Positions 19,820-28,902 of a stretch of DNA of 64,000 bases are shown piece by piece. Position 1 is the first letter of the stretch; each line of letters begins with the position of its first letter. The stretch lies in contig NZ_JAFCKF010000004.1 in NCBI RefSeq assembly GCF_018130545.1, positions 693,501-757,500 of the forward strand. Direction: 5' to 3'. The translations under genes were made by a program, and so were the position numbers. The notes under the pieces are model-generated. The model searched no databases. It was not told where the DNA came from and worked only from the letters and a program-made list of their open reading frames with translations. Source of the DNA: Bradyrhizobium tropiciagri. GTDB taxonomy: Bacteria; Pseudomonadota; Alphaproteobacteria; Rhizobiales; Xanthobacteraceae.

Positions 19820-20062
19820 ATGGCCCACGTCAATCGCGTGCTGCGCTCGATCAACGACGAGGATGCCGCGCGCTGCGTCGATATCTTCCTGCGCGCGGAC
19901 GGGACTATCGGCTTCGAGGAGTATCGGCGCGACGTGGAGGATGGCCGCGGCTGGTTTCCAATTGGCGGTCATTCGTCCCGGGTCTTCCATGACGAAAGCG
20001 CCGCGCTTGCGGCGGCGATCGGGGACGTTCCCTGGTTGCGCCGGGTCGTCGGATCGGCGTAG
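19820..20062 (+). CDS. Small conserved hypothetical protein
   Basis: An 80-residue acidic protein with no signal or membrane segment. It reads as a compact soluble domain: an N-terminal helix (RSINDEDAARCVDIFLRADG), then GFEEYRRDVEDGRGWFPIGG and a C-terminal helix (ESAALAAAIGDVPWLRRVV). I recognise this type as a short protein common in Bradyrhizobium genomes, without known function. It is divergent from the OmpA-like gene, about 145 bases apart. Codon use fits its neighbours, which supports a real gene. Confidence 0.65.
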   Translation: MAHVNRVLRSINDEDAARCVDIFLRADGTIGFEEYRRDVEDGRGWFPIGGHSSRVFHDESAALAAAIGDVPWLRRVVGSA

Positions 20063-20086
20063 CCGGACGGAATTGCGCGTACATCA

Positions 20087-20100
20087 AAGCATGCATGCTT
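20087..20100. promoter_or_regulatory. 14-base perfect palindrome upstream of the YcaQ-like gene
   Basis: AAGCATGCATGCTT is a perfect dyad 67 bases before the start of the next gene and 25 bases after the previous stop. It could be an operator, but there is no second copy nearby and no known matching regulator. Confidence 0.3.
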
Positions 20101-20166
20101 ATGCGGGGCTGATTTCCATCATACGGCTCTCCACACTTGCGCGAATCTCACTACATTGCGCGTGCA

Positions 20167-21330
20167 ATGCCCCGCGCCGCCGAACCGTTATCCCTGAACA
20201 ATGCTGCCGCCCGCCACATCTGGCTGCGTGCGCAGCGGCTCGATACACAGGCGCCGTTCGGGGAGGGGGCCTCAGCCGTTGCCGCCGCCGTCGACCATCT
20301 CGGCTATGTGCAGATCGACACCATCAACGTGATCGAGCGCTGCCATCACCACATCCTGTTCACCCGCATTCCGGACTACCGCCGCGCCGACCTCAAGCAG
20401 GCGCAGAGCCAGGACAAGAGCGTGTTCGAATACTGGACGCACGCGTTGTCCTACGTACCGTCCAAGGACATCAATATCTTCCTGCCGGCGATGAAGGCGC
20501 ACAAGCGCGAGGGCCACAAATGGTTCTCGTCGGTGACCCCGGCGGACACCCGCAAGATCATGCGGCTGCTGCGCGAAGGACCGCTGACCATCCGGGACAT
20601 CGAAGACGACGTGCTGACCGAGAAGGAGCACCTCTGGCAGAGCCGGAAACCCTCCAAGCGCGCGCTGCAGCTTGCCTTCTATGGCGGTGTGGTCACGATC
20701 AGCGAGCGCGCCGGCATGCTGAAGACCTACGAGCTGATGACCAGGCATTTCGGCTGGGACAAGCCGCCGAAGCCCGCGCCGGCCTCGGCCCGAACGGCCT
20801 ATCTGCTCGATCGCGCGCTGCGCTCGCAGGGCATCGTCAGCCTGGATTCGATCTGCCATCTCGACGCGCCGAGCAAGAAGGCGGTGCGCGGCCTGATCGA
20901 GGCGCGGGTGCGCCGCAAGCAGCTGGTGCGGATCGCGCTCGACGGCGCCGGCAAGCACGAGCATTGGGCGCGCCCCGAAGTGCTGGAAGCGACCGGCGAG
21001 GGGGATCCGTCCCTGGTTCACATCCTCTCGCCGTTCGATCCCCTGATCATCCAGCGCAAGCGTACCGAGCTGTTCTTCGGCTATGGCCATCGTTTCGAGG
21101 CCTATGTGCCGAAGGACAAGCGCCTGTTCGGCTATTTTGCGCTGCCGGTCGTGGTCGGCGACGACATCGTCGCCGCACTCGACCTCAAGACCGACCGGCA
21201 GAACAAGAAGCTCCTGATGCAGAAATGGAGCTGGGTCGGCAACGGCAAGAAACAAGCGACGCGCAAGGAGCTGAAGCGCCGCATCGAGGAGGAGCTCGAC
21301 CGCTTCGCGCGTTTCCAACTCGCGGAGTAG
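20167..21330 (+). CDS. YcaQ-like winged-helix DNA glycosylase
   Basis: A 387-residue protein of the HTH_42 family that includes E. coli YcaQ (AlkX) and Streptomyces AlkZ. These glycosylases open interstrand crosslinks and remove bulky alkyl-purines through a short Q-Phi-(Q/D) motif. Here HLGYVQIDTINVIERCHHHIL near residue 45 gives Q-I-D, the YcaQ-type version. Three winged-helix modules are plausible over the length. I take the ATG at 20167; the frame is open 10 codons further to a TTG. It stands alone, with no SOS box that I could see. Confidence 0.82.
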   Translation: MPRAAEPLSLNNAAARHIWLRAQRLDTQAPFGEGASAVAAAVDHLGYVQIDTINVIERCHHHILFTRIPDYRRADLKQAQSQDKSVFEYWTHALSYVPSKDINIFLPAMKAHKREGHKWFSSVTPADTRKIMRLLREGPLTIRDIEDDVLTEKEHLWQSRKPSKRALQLAFYGGVVTISERAGMLKTYELMTRHFGWDKPPKPAPASARTAYLLDRALRSQGIVSLDSICHLDAPSKKAVRGLIEARVRRKQLVRIALDGAGKHEHWARPEVLEATGEGDPSLVHILSPFDPLIIQRKRTELFFGYGHRFEAYVPKDKRLFGYFALPVVVGDDIVAALDLKTDRQNKKLLMQKWSWVGNGKKQATRKELKRRIEEELDRFARFQLAE

Positions 21331-21471
21331 CTCCCGGCTCGGGCCGCCAGCGCCAGCCGCCGGAAGGCCACCCAAGTTCCCGTTTGTGCTGTGTGCTATG
21401 AGTTTTTGCCATTGCCGAATGCCGGGTCACCCAATAATCCTCAAGGCAAGCAATAGCTTTGGGGGAAACAA

Positions 21472-22797
21472 ATGAGCCAGACCGCAACCTTTGCGCCCGA
21501 TCAGGGCGCCCGCAGCGAGATCGAGACGTCCACGATCCGCGCGATCTCCTGGCGGCTGATCCCGTTCCTGATCCTGGCCTACTTCTTCTCCTATCTCGAC
21601 CGCGTCAATCTCGGCTTCGCCGCACTCACCATGAACAGTGAGCTGAAGTTCTCGCCGCTGGTGTTCTCGTTCGGCGCCGGCATCTTCTTCGTCGGCTATT
21701 TCATCTTCGAGGTGCCGAGCAATCTGGCGCTGGAGAAGTTCGGCGCCAGCAAGTGGATCGCCCGCATCATGGTGAGCTGGGGCATCCTGTCTGCCTTGAT
21801 GGCGGCGGTCTATGACGAGCACAGCTTCTACGCGCTGCGCTTCTTCCTCGGCGTGGCCGAGGCCGGCTTCTTCCCCGGCATCATCCTCTATCTCACCTAC
21901 TGGTATCCGGCCCAGTATCGCGCGCGCTTCCTCGCCGCCTTTGCGCTCGCCGTACCGATCTCGACGGTGATCGGCGCCCCGATCTCCGGCATGCTGCTCG
22001 GGCTCGACGGCGTGATGGGGCTGAAGGGCTGGCAGTGGCTGTTCATCGTCGAGGGCGTGCCCTCGGTGCTGCTCGGCATCGTCACCTGGTTCTATCTCAC
22101 CGACCGGCCGGAGAAGGCCGATTGGCTCTCGGCCGAGCAGAAGGCGTGGCTGAAGTCGAAGCTCGATGCCGAGGTCGCGGCCAAGCAGGCGGCCAAGCAC
22201 TTCACACTGTTCGAGGCGCTGTCCTCGCCGAAGGTGCTGGCGCTCAGCGCGATCTATTTCGGATTCGTCGCCTCGCTGTACGGCATGCAGTTCTGGCTGC
22301 CGCAGATCGTCAAGGCGTTCGGTCTCACCAACGCGCAGACCGGCTTCGTCACCGCGATCCCCTATGCGTTCGGCACGGTTGCGATGATCCTGTGGGCGCG
22401 CCGTTCGGACGCGACGCGGGAGCGCGTGTTCCATGTCGGCGCGCCGCTGTTGCTCACGGCGCTGGCGCTCGCCGTCTCAAGCTACATCACCGATCCGATC
22501 ATGACGATGGTGGTGCTGAGCGTCGCCGCGATCGGCGTGTTCTGCACCTTTGCTGTGTTCTGGACGCTGCCGACCGCCTGGCTGTCCGGCACCGCCGCCG
22601 CGGGCGGGATCGCGCTGATCAACTCGATCGGCAACCTCGCCGGTTTCGGCGGGCCCTATCTGATCGGCTGGGTGAAGGAAGCGACCGGCAGCACGTCGAC
22701 CGGCCTGCTCGTGCTGGCACTGTTGCCGCTCGCGGCGGGGCTGCTGGTTTTCCTCGGCGGCCACGAGACCAAGACCGAGTTCGCCGGCGCGAAATAG
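21472..22797 (+). CDS. MFS transporter, anion:cation symporter (ACS) family
   Basis: A 441-residue major-facilitator protein with about 12 membrane helices. The first helix ends in FLILAYFFSYLDRVNLGFA with the conserved Asp and Arg of the ACS family. The motif A-like loop and GVAEAGFFPGIILYLTYWYP in helix 4-5 are characteristic. Relatives carry organic anions such as phthalate, tartrate, glucarate or 4-hydroxyphenylacetate. The substrate cannot be chosen because the neighbours are unrelated. GGGGGAAAC precedes the ATG. Confidence 0.9.
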   Translation: MSQTATFAPDQGARSEIETSTIRAISWRLIPFLILAYFFSYLDRVNLGFAALTMNSELKFSPLVFSFGAGIFFVGYFIFEVPSNLALEKFGASKWIARIMVSWGILSALMAAVYDEHSFYALRFFLGVAEAGFFPGIILYLTYWYPAQYRARFLAAFALAVPISTVIGAPISGMLLGLDGVMGLKGWQWLFIVEGVPSVLLGIVTWFYLTDRPEKADWLSAEQKAWLKSKLDAEVAAKQAAKHFTLFEALSSPKVLALSAIYFGFVASLYGMQFWLPQIVKAFGLTNAQTGFVTAIPYAFGTVAMILWARRSDATRERVFHVGAPLLLTALALAVSSYITDPIMTMVVLSVAAIGVFCTFAVFWTLPTAWLSGTAAAGGIALINSIGNLAGFGGPYLIGWVKEATGSTSTGLLVLALLPLAAGLLVFLGGHETKTEFAGAK

Positions 22798-22877
22798 CAG
22801 CGTCCGCTTCATCTGGGCTACGCCCCCGCCAAATCCCTGCCGATCCCAGGCTGATTGCGGCGGACCTCACGAATAGG

Positions 22878-22913
22878 TTATCACTGACGAATATTGACAT
22901 TCATCAGTGATAA
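22878..22913. promoter_or_regulatory. Palindromic operator for the RND efflux operon
   Basis: TTATCACTGA and TCAGTGATAA form perfect 10-base arms, and the inner GAAT/ATTC also pairs, centred at about 22895. A related ATCAGTCGTC word follows at about 22929-22938. The site lies 43 bases before the adaptor gene. It suits a TetR-family repressor, and a TetR-type gene is the last gene of this operon. Words of similar type (TCAGGGCTGACATTTTCGTC) follow the tetR stop near 27891. Confidence 0.65.
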
Positions 22914-22955
22914 ATCGATACTCTTCATCAGTCGTCAGCCCGATGGAGATTTCAG

Positions 22956-24062
22956 ATGTTCGTTCGTTCCGTTTTGTCGAGCTATTACAGGCTCTTGACC
23001 GGAGCGTCGCTGGCTTTTGCGGTGTTCGCGCTGACCGGTTGCAATGAAAAGGCGGCCGAAACCGCCGATCCGGGGCGCCCCGTTCTGGTGGCGACCGTCC
23101 ATTATGAAGCTGAAACCCCCGAGCGCAGCTTTGTCGGCACCATCAAGCCCCGTATCGAAGCCGATATGGGCTTTCGGGTTGCCGGCAAGGTGGCCAAGCG
23201 GCTGGTCGAGGTCGGACAGACAGTCGACGTCGACCAGCCCTTGGCCACCCTCGATGAGGTCGACCTGAAGCTGCAGGCCGAGCAGGCGGAGGCCGAATTC
23301 AGCGCCGCCACCGGCGTACTGGCGCAGGCCGCGGCCGCCGAGCAGCGCGCCAAGGACCTGAAGGCCAAGGGCTGGACCACCGATGCGGCGCTGGATTCCG
23401 CCAAGGCCGCCGGCGACGAGGCCCGCGCGAGGCTGAACCGCGCCGAGCGCTCGGTCGAGTTGACCAAGAACTCTCTCTCTTACGCAACGCTCGTGGCCGA
23501 CACCCGGGGTGTCGTCACAGCGACCATGATCGAGCCCGGCCAGGTGGTTGCCGCGGGCCAGGCTTCGATCCGTGTCGCCCGACTTGGTGAGAAGGAAGCC
23601 GTCGTCGCGATCCCCGAGACGCTTCTTGCTCGTGCCAGGTCGGGCGTTGCCACGGTCACGCTCTGGTCGGACGCGAAGAAGACCTATGCCGCGAAGTTGC
23701 GCGAGGTCGCGCCGCAGGCCGATCCCGCCACCCGCACCTATCTCGCAAAATTCTCGCTGCCGGACGCTGACGAAGCCGTCTCGCTCGGCATGACCGCGAC
23801 GCTGACCCTGGCCGACAAGGCGAGCGAGCGGGTGGCCAAGCTGCCGCTATCGGCGCTGTACAGCCAGGGCGGCGATCCCTCGCTCTACATCGTCGACGAC
23901 AAGGGCGATATCGCGCTGAAGCCGGTCAAGGTGAAGGCCTATGAGAGCAACAACGTCGTGATCTCCGGCGGAGTCGACGACGGCGCCAAGGTGGTCGCGC
24001 TCGGCGTGCAGAAACTCGATCCGAGTCAGAAGGTGCGGGTCGTGTCGTCGCTGTCGTTCTGA
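22956..24062 (+). CDS. RND efflux periplasmic adaptor lipoprotein
   Basis: A 368-residue membrane-fusion protein of the HlyD/AcrA family. The lipobox FALTGC near residue 29 predicts lipidation, as in AcrA. The barrel-sandwich hybrid domain has GFRVAGKVAKRLVEVGQTV, followed by a helical hairpin (LQAEQAEAEF to RAERSVELT) and the returning lipoyl part SYATLVADTRGVVTATMIEPGQVV. It links the inner-membrane pump to an outer-membrane TolC-type channel, which is not encoded here. It is the first gene of an operon with the pump and a TetR-type regulator. Confidence 0.94.
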   Translation: MFVRSVLSSYYRLLTGASLAFAVFALTGCNEKAAETADPGRPVLVATVHYEAETPERSFVGTIKPRIEADMGFRVAGKVAKRLVEVGQTVDVDQPLATLDEVDLKLQAEQAEAEFSAATGVLAQAAAAEQRAKDLKAKGWTTDAALDSAKAAGDEARARLNRAERSVELTKNSLSYATLVADTRGVVTATMIEPGQVVAAGQASIRVARLGEKEAVVAIPETLLARARSGVATVTLWSDAKKTYAAKLREVAPQADPATRTYLAKFSLPDADEAVSLGMTATLTLADKASERVAKLPLSALYSQGGDPSLYIVDDKGDIALKPVKVKAYESNNVVISGGVDDGAKVVALGVQKLDPSQKVRVVSSLSF

Positions 24063-24118
24063 TCCTCGCAATACAGCAGAAACGGTTCTGGGACCTGGTC
24101 TAGAACTTGGAGAGTTCG

Positions 24119-27100
24119 ATGAAGCGCTTCAACCTTTCGGCCTGGGCGGTCAGCCATCCGACGCTGGTGCTGTTCCTGATGATCATCCTCGGCGTCGCTG
24201 GCTACTTCTCCTATGAGAAGCTCGGCCGCGCCGAAGACCCGTTCTTCACCGTCAAGGTGGTGAACGTCTCGGTGATGTGGCCGGGCGCGACCTCGCAGGA
24301 AATGCAGATGCAGGTCGCCGACCCGATCGAGAAGAAGCTGCAGGAGCTGCCGTTCTTCGACAAGGTGCAGACCTATTCCAAGCCGGGCTTCACGGCGATG
24401 CAGGTTTCCTTCAAGGATTCGACCTCGCCGAAGGACGTGCCGTATCTCTTCTATCTCTTGCGCAAGAAGCTGGTCGACGTGCAGGGCGAGCTGCCCTCCG
24501 GCATTCTCGGCCCGGTCGTCAACGACGAATTCTCCGACGTCGATTCGATCCTCTATATGATGACCGGCGACGGCGCCAATTACGCGCAGCTCAAGAAGGT
24601 CGCCGAAGGTTTCCGCCAGCGCCTGCTGAAGGTGCCGGGTGTGACCAAGATCGACCTCTACGGTACCCAGGACGAGCGCATCTTCGTCGAGTTCTCGCAT
24701 GCCAAGCTGGCAACGCTCGGCATCACGCCGCAGGCGCTGTTCGACTCGCTCGCCAAGCAGAACAACGTCACGCCGGCCGGCACCGTTGAGACCTCGTCGC
24801 AGCGCGTGCCGCTGCGCGTCACCGGTGCGCTTGACGGCGTCAAGGCGGTTTCCGAGACGCCGGTCGAGAGCAATGGCCGCGTGTTCCGGCTCGGCGATAT
24901 CGCAACCGTCTCCCACGGCTATGTCGATCCGCCGACGTTCAAGGTCCGCCAGGAAGGCAAGCCCGCGCTCGGCATCGGCGTCGTCACCGCCAAGGGCGCC
25001 AACATCCTCGAGCTCGGCAAGGAGGTCCAGCAGGCGACCGCCGAGTTCATGAAGGCGGTGCCGCAGGGCATCGACGTCCAGCAGATCGCCGACCAGCCGA
25101 AGGTGGTTGAGCACGCCGTCGGCGAGTTCGTGCACTCCTTTGTCGAGGCACTCGCGATCGTGCTGTTCGTCTCATTCGTCGCGCTCGGCTGGCGCACCGG
25201 CATCGTGGTGGCGCTGTCGGTGCCGCTGGTGCTCGGCATCGTCTTCATCGTGATGAACGCGATGTCGCTCGATCTGCACCGAATCACGCTCGGCGCGCTG
25301 ATCATTGCGCTCGGCCTTCTGGTCGACGACGCCATCATCGCGGTCGAGATGATGGTGGTGAAAATGGAACAGGGCTGGGACCGCATGAAGGCGGCGTCCT
25401 TTGCCTGGGAATCTACTGCGTTTCCGATGCTCACGGGGACGCTGGTCACGGCCGCTGGCTTCCTCCCCATCGGCTTTGCCAATTCGGCGGTCGGCGAATA
25501 TGCCGGCGGCATCTTCTGGATCGTGGCGATCGCGCTGGTCGCCTCCTGGTTCGTCGCGGTGATCTTCACGCCCTATATCGGCGTCAAGCTGCTGCCCAAC
25601 ATCAAGGTGCACCAGAACCACGATCCGCACGCGATCTACGAGACGCGGATGTACCGCGGCCTGCGCAGCATCGTGCAGTGGTGCGTCGATCACCGCATCA
25701 AGGTGGTGGTGGCGACCGTCGGCGTCTTCGTCGCGTCGATCGTGGGCTTCGGCCACGTCCAGCAGCAGTTCTTCCCGCTGTCGGAGCGGCCCGAACTGTT
25801 CCTGCAACTCCGTCTGCCCGAGGGCACCGCCTTCAACGTCACCGAAAAGACGGTGAAGAAGGCTGAAGGGCTCTTGAAGGACGACCAGGACATCCAGACC
25901 TACACCGCCTATGTCGGCCAGGGTTCGCCGCGCTTCTGGCTCGGCCTCAACCCGCAGCTGCCGAACGAGGCCTTCGCCGAGATCGTGATCCTCGCCAAGA
26001 ACGTCGACGCCCGCGAGCGCGTCAAGGCGAAGATCGAGCAGGCCGCCGCCGACGGCGCGCTGAACGAGGCGCGGGTCCGGGTCGACCGCTTCAACTTCGG
26101 TCCGCCGGTCGGCTTCCCGGTCCAGTTCCGCGTGATCGGGCCTGACGCCAACAAGGTGCGCGACATCGCCTACCAGGTGCGCGACGTCATGCGTCAGAAC
26201 AAGAGCGTCAAGGACGTCCAGCTCGACTGGAACGAGCAGTCGCCCTATCTGAAGCTCGCCGTCGACCAGGATCGGGCACGCGCGCTCGGCCTGACCCCGC
26301 AGGATGTCTCGCAGGCGCTGGCGATGCTGATCTCGGGCGCACCGGTCACCACGATCCGCGACGGCATCGAGAAGGTCGGCGTGGTCGCCCGCGCGGTGCC
26401 GTCCGAGCGGCTCGATCTCGGCCGCGTCGGCGATCTCACGATCACCACGCGCAACGGCGTCGCCGTGCCGCTGCAGCAGATCGCCAAGATCGAATATGCG
26501 CATGAGGAGCCGATCCTGTGGCGGCGCAACCGCGACATGGCGATCACCGTGCGCTCCGACGTCGTCGACGGCGTGCAGGCGCCCGACGTCACCAACCAGA
26601 TCTCGCCGAAGTTGAAGGACATCCAGGCCCATCTCGAGCCGGCCTACCGGATCGAGCCGGGCGGAGCGTTCGAGGAATCCGCCAAGGGCAATGCGTCGAT
26701 CTTCATCCTCTTCCCCGTGATGGTGATGGTGATGCTGACGCTGTTGATGATCCAGCTGCAGAGCTTCTCGCGCCTGACCCTGGTGTTCCTGACCGCGCCG
26801 CTCGGCATCGTCGGCGCCTCGCTCGGGCTCAACGTCGCCAACCAGCCGTTCGGCTTCGTGGCGCTGCTCGGCCTGATCGCGCTCGCCGGCATGATCATGC
26901 GCAACACCGTGATCCTGGTCGATCAGATCGAGAGCGACGTGGCGTCCGGCCTGACCCGGCGCGAAGCGATCGTCGAGGCCACCGTCCGCCGCGCCCGGCC
27001 GGTGGTGCTGACCGCGCTCGCCGCGATCCTCGCCATGATCCCGTTGTCGCGCTCGGCGTTCTGGGGCCCGATGGCGATCACCATCATGGGCGGTTTGTTT

Positions 27101-27256
27101 GTTGCGACTTTCCTGACCTTGCTGTATCTGCCGGGCCTTTACGCCCTCTGGTTCCGCAAGACCCTCGAGGAGAGCGGCCCCGAGCAGATCAATACTGCGC
27201 CGCAGCATGCCGGCGATGCGCAACACGCATTTCCACTTGCTGAAGCCGCTGAATAA
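24119..27256 (+). CDS. RND efflux pump, inner-membrane permease
   Basis: A 1045-residue HAE1-like RND pump of full length. The first helix starts ahead of LVLFLMIILGVAGYFSYEKLG, and a long periplasmic loop follows. The proton-relay helix 4 carries LLVDDAIIAVEMM with the paired aspartates. The second half repeats the architecture, with LIALAGMIMRNTVILVDQIE. It expels hydrophobic compounds using the proton gradient as a trimer with the adaptor. I use the ATG at 24119 because the family starts with MKRFNLS; a TTG at 24107 opens the frame earlier. The substrate is unknown. Confidence 0.95.
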   Translation: MKRFNLSAWAVSHPTLVLFLMIILGVAGYFSYEKLGRAEDPFFTVKVVNVSVMWPGATSQEMQMQVADPIEKKLQELPFFDKVQTYSKPGFTAMQVSFKDSTSPKDVPYLFYLLRKKLVDVQGELPSGILGPVVNDEFSDVDSILYMMTGDGANYAQLKKVAEGFRQRLLKVPGVTKIDLYGTQDERIFVEFSHAKLATLGITPQALFDSLAKQNNVTPAGTVETSSQRVPLRVTGALDGVKAVSETPVESNGRVFRLGDIATVSHGYVDPPTFKVRQEGKPALGIGVVTAKGANILELGKEVQQATAEFMKAVPQGIDVQQIADQPKVVEHAVGEFVHSFVEALAIVLFVSFVALGWRTGIVVALSVPLVLGIVFIVMNAMSLDLHRITLGALIIALGLLVDDAIIAVEMMVVKMEQGWDRMKAASFAWESTAFPMLTGTLVTAAGFLPIGFANSAVGEYAGGIFWIVAIALVASWFVAVIFTPYIGVKLLPNIKVHQNHDPHAIYETRMYRGLRSIVQWCVDHRIKVVVATVGVFVASIVGFGHVQQQFFPLSERPELFLQLRLPEGTAFNVTEKTVKKAEGLLKDDQDIQTYTAYVGQGSPRFWLGLNPQLPNEAFAEIVILAKNVDARERVKAKIEQAAADGALNEARVRVDRFNFGPPVGFPVQFRVIGPDANKVRDIAYQVRDVMRQNKSVKDVQLDWNEQSPYLKLAVDQDRARALGLTPQDVSQALAMLISGAPVTTIRDGIEKVGVVARAVPSERLDLGRVGDLTITTRNGVAVPLQQIAKIEYAHEEPILWRRNRDMAITVRSDVVDGVQAPDVTNQISPKLKDIQAHLEPAYRIEPGGAFEESAKGNASIFILFPVMVMVMLTLLMIQLQSFSRLTLVFLTAPLGIVGASLGLNVANQPFGFVALLGLIALAGMIMRNTVILVDQIESDVASGLTRREAIVEATVRRARPVVLTALAAILAMIPLSRSAFWGPMAITIMGGLFVATFLTLLYLPGLYALWFRKTLEESGPEQINTAPQHAGDAQHAFPLAEAAE

Positions 27257-27278
27257 TTGAAGATTGAGCAGGGCCAAC

Positions 27279-27887
27279 ATGACGCTGATCCAGGAACATA
27301 GCGAAACCGACACCCGCGAACGGATTCTCGTGGTGGCGGAGCGCTTGTTCCGGCAGATCGGCTACCAGAAGACCACGGTCGCCGACATCGCCAAAGAGCT
27401 GCGGATGAGCCCCGCCAACGTGTATCGCTTCTTCGATTCGAAGAAGTCGATCCACGAGGGCGTGGCGCGCGGCCTGATGGGCGAGGTCGAGATCGAGGGG
27501 CGGCGTATCGCCCGGTCGGAAGGGCCGGCGGCGCCGCGCTTGCGCCAGATGATGACGACCATCAACCGCATGAACACCGAGCGCTATGTCGGCGATTCCA
27601 AGATGCATGAGATGGTCGAGATCGCGATGCAGGAGGACTGGGACGTCTGTGTCGCCCATATGGAGTGTATCGCCTCCATTATCGGCGAGGTGATCGCGCA
27701 AGGAGCCGCGTCGGGCGAGTTCGAGGTGCCGGACCTGCAACTCGCGTCGCTGTGCGCCTGCACCGCGATGATGCGGTTCTTCCATCCGCAGATGATTGCC
27801 CAGTGTGCTACCAAGCCGGGCCCGACCATCGATCAGATGATCGATTTCGTGATCGCCGGCCTGTCGCCGCGCACCCGCGCCAATTGA
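27279..27887 (+). CDS. TetR-family repressor of the efflux operon
   Basis: A 202-residue TetR-type regulator. The N-terminal domain (about residues 10-60) reads ERILVVAERLFRQIGYQKTTVADIAKELRMSPANVYRFF with a typical helix-turn-helix. A ligand-binding helical domain follows. It lies 22 bases after the pump gene and most likely represses the operon by binding the palindrome at 22878-22913. This gene order (adaptor, pump, regulator last) means repression also limits the repressor itself. The ATG at 27279 is preferred over a TTG at 27264. Confidence 0.9.
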   Translation: MTLIQEHSETDTRERILVVAERLFRQIGYQKTTVADIAKELRMSPANVYRFFDSKKSIHEGVARGLMGEVEIEGRRIARSEGPAAPRLRQMMTTINRMNTERYVGDSKMHEMVEIAMQEDWDVCVAHMECIASIIGEVIAQGAASGEFEVPDLQLASLCACTAMMRFFHPQMIAQCATKPGPTIDQMIDFVIAGLSPRTRAN

Positions 27888-27944
27888 GCGTCAGGGCTGA
27901 CATTTTCGTCAGTTGACTCTCCTGTGATTGCAGGCAAAGCGAAA

Positions 27945-28034
27945 TTGTAACCCGGATGGAGCGCAGCGTAATCCGGGGTCATTTCCGCTTGTGAGATCGT
28001 CCCGGATTGCGCTGCGCTCCATCCGGGCTACGAA
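27945..28034. repeat. Palindromic intergenic repeat, CCCGGATGGAGCGCAGCG type
   Basis: The arms GTAACCCGGATGGAGCGCAGCG and CGCTGCGCTCCATCCGGGCTAC bound an inner AATCCGGG/CCCGGATT pair. The whole unit is a near-perfect 90-base palindrome. It lies 11 bases before the GTG start of the next gene, so it may influence that gene's leader. Confidence 0.85.
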
Positions 28035-28045
28035 GGGGCTGCGCC

Positions 28046-28669
28046 GTGACCGACAAAGACCTGCATTTCTACGAGCCGAAGAACGGCCATGGCCTGAAGC
28101 ACGATCCGTTCAACGCCATCGTGGCGCCGCGGCCGATCGGCTGGATTTCCTCGCGCGACAAGGGCGGCAACGTCAACCTCGCGCCTTACAGCTTCTTCAA
28201 CGCCTTCTGCTACGTGCCGCCGATCATCGGCTTCTCCTCCACCAACTGGAAGGACAGCGTCGCCAACATCCAGGACACCGGCGAGTTCGTCTGGAATCTG
28301 GCGACGATGGATCTGGCCAAGCACATGAATGCGACCGCGGCGCATGTCGCGCGCGACGTCGACGAGTTCAAGCTCGCGGGGCTGACACAGGTACCCGGCA
28401 AGCTCGTCAACGTGCCACGTGTCGCCGAAAGCCCGGTGTCGTTCGAATGCAAGGTGAGCCAGATCATCCAGCTCCAGGGCGCCGACGGCAAGAAGGCCGC
28501 GGCCTGGCTGACGCTCGGCGAGGTCGTCGCCGTGCACATCGACAAGGCCTTCATCAAGGATGGCGTCTATCAGACCGGATTGGCGCACCCGATCGTCCGC
28601 GCCGGGCGGATGGGGGATTACTTTGAGATCAAGCCGGAAAACATGTTCGAGATGATCCGGCCGGATTGA
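28046..28669 (+). CDS. Flavin reductase/DIM6-NTAB family protein
   Basis: A 207-residue FMN-binding split-barrel protein. Its opening KHDPFNAIVAPRPIGWISS is the classic DIM6/NTAB signature, followed by VNLAPYSFFNAF and a C-terminal HPIVRAGRMGDYFEIKPENMFEM. Such proteins are flavin reductases for two-component oxygenases or flavin-dependent enzymes of unknown role. The start is a GTG at 28046 just after the palindromic repeat. It has no oxygenase partner in the window. Confidence 0.88.
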   Translation: MTDKDLHFYEPKNGHGLKHDPFNAIVAPRPIGWISSRDKGGNVNLAPYSFFNAFCYVPPIIGFSSTNWKDSVANIQDTGEFVWNLATMDLAKHMNATAAHVARDVDEFKLAGLTQVPGKLVNVPRVAESPVSFECKVSQIIQLQGADGKKAAAWLTLGEVVAVHIDKAFIKDGVYQTGLAHPIVRAGRMGDYFEIKPENMFEMIRPD

Positions 28670-28682
28670 GCCGTCCATGTAA

Positions 28683-28770
28683 CCGTCATTGCGAGCGAAG
28701 CTAAGCAATCCATTCCTCCGAGCGTGGGATAGATGGATTGCTTCGTCGCTTCGCTCCTCGCAAATACGGA
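28683..28770. repeat. Palindromic intergenic repeat, GTCATTGCGAGCGAAG type
   Basis: CGTCATTGCGAGCGAAG and a slightly decayed CTTCGCTCCTCGCAAATACG form the arms, around an inner AAGCAATCCAT/ATGGATTGCTT pair. It follows the flavin reductase stop by 14 bases and may end its transcript. Confidence 0.75.
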
Positions 28771-28902
28771 GCGGAAACCACAACAATGTGAAATCTCCGC
28801 CCGCGGTGATGAAAAACCGTCACTCGCAACCTCGGGGCGAGCAGTCTAACCTCCCGCGCGCCAGGCCGGATCAACGGCCGGTCAACAGAGTGGGAGGATG
28901 CG

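Noticed and set aside
25172-27313. 713-codon open frame on the minus strand
   Set aside because: Antisense shadow of the RND pump, with low-complexity Asp/Glu/His/Arg runs and no family character.
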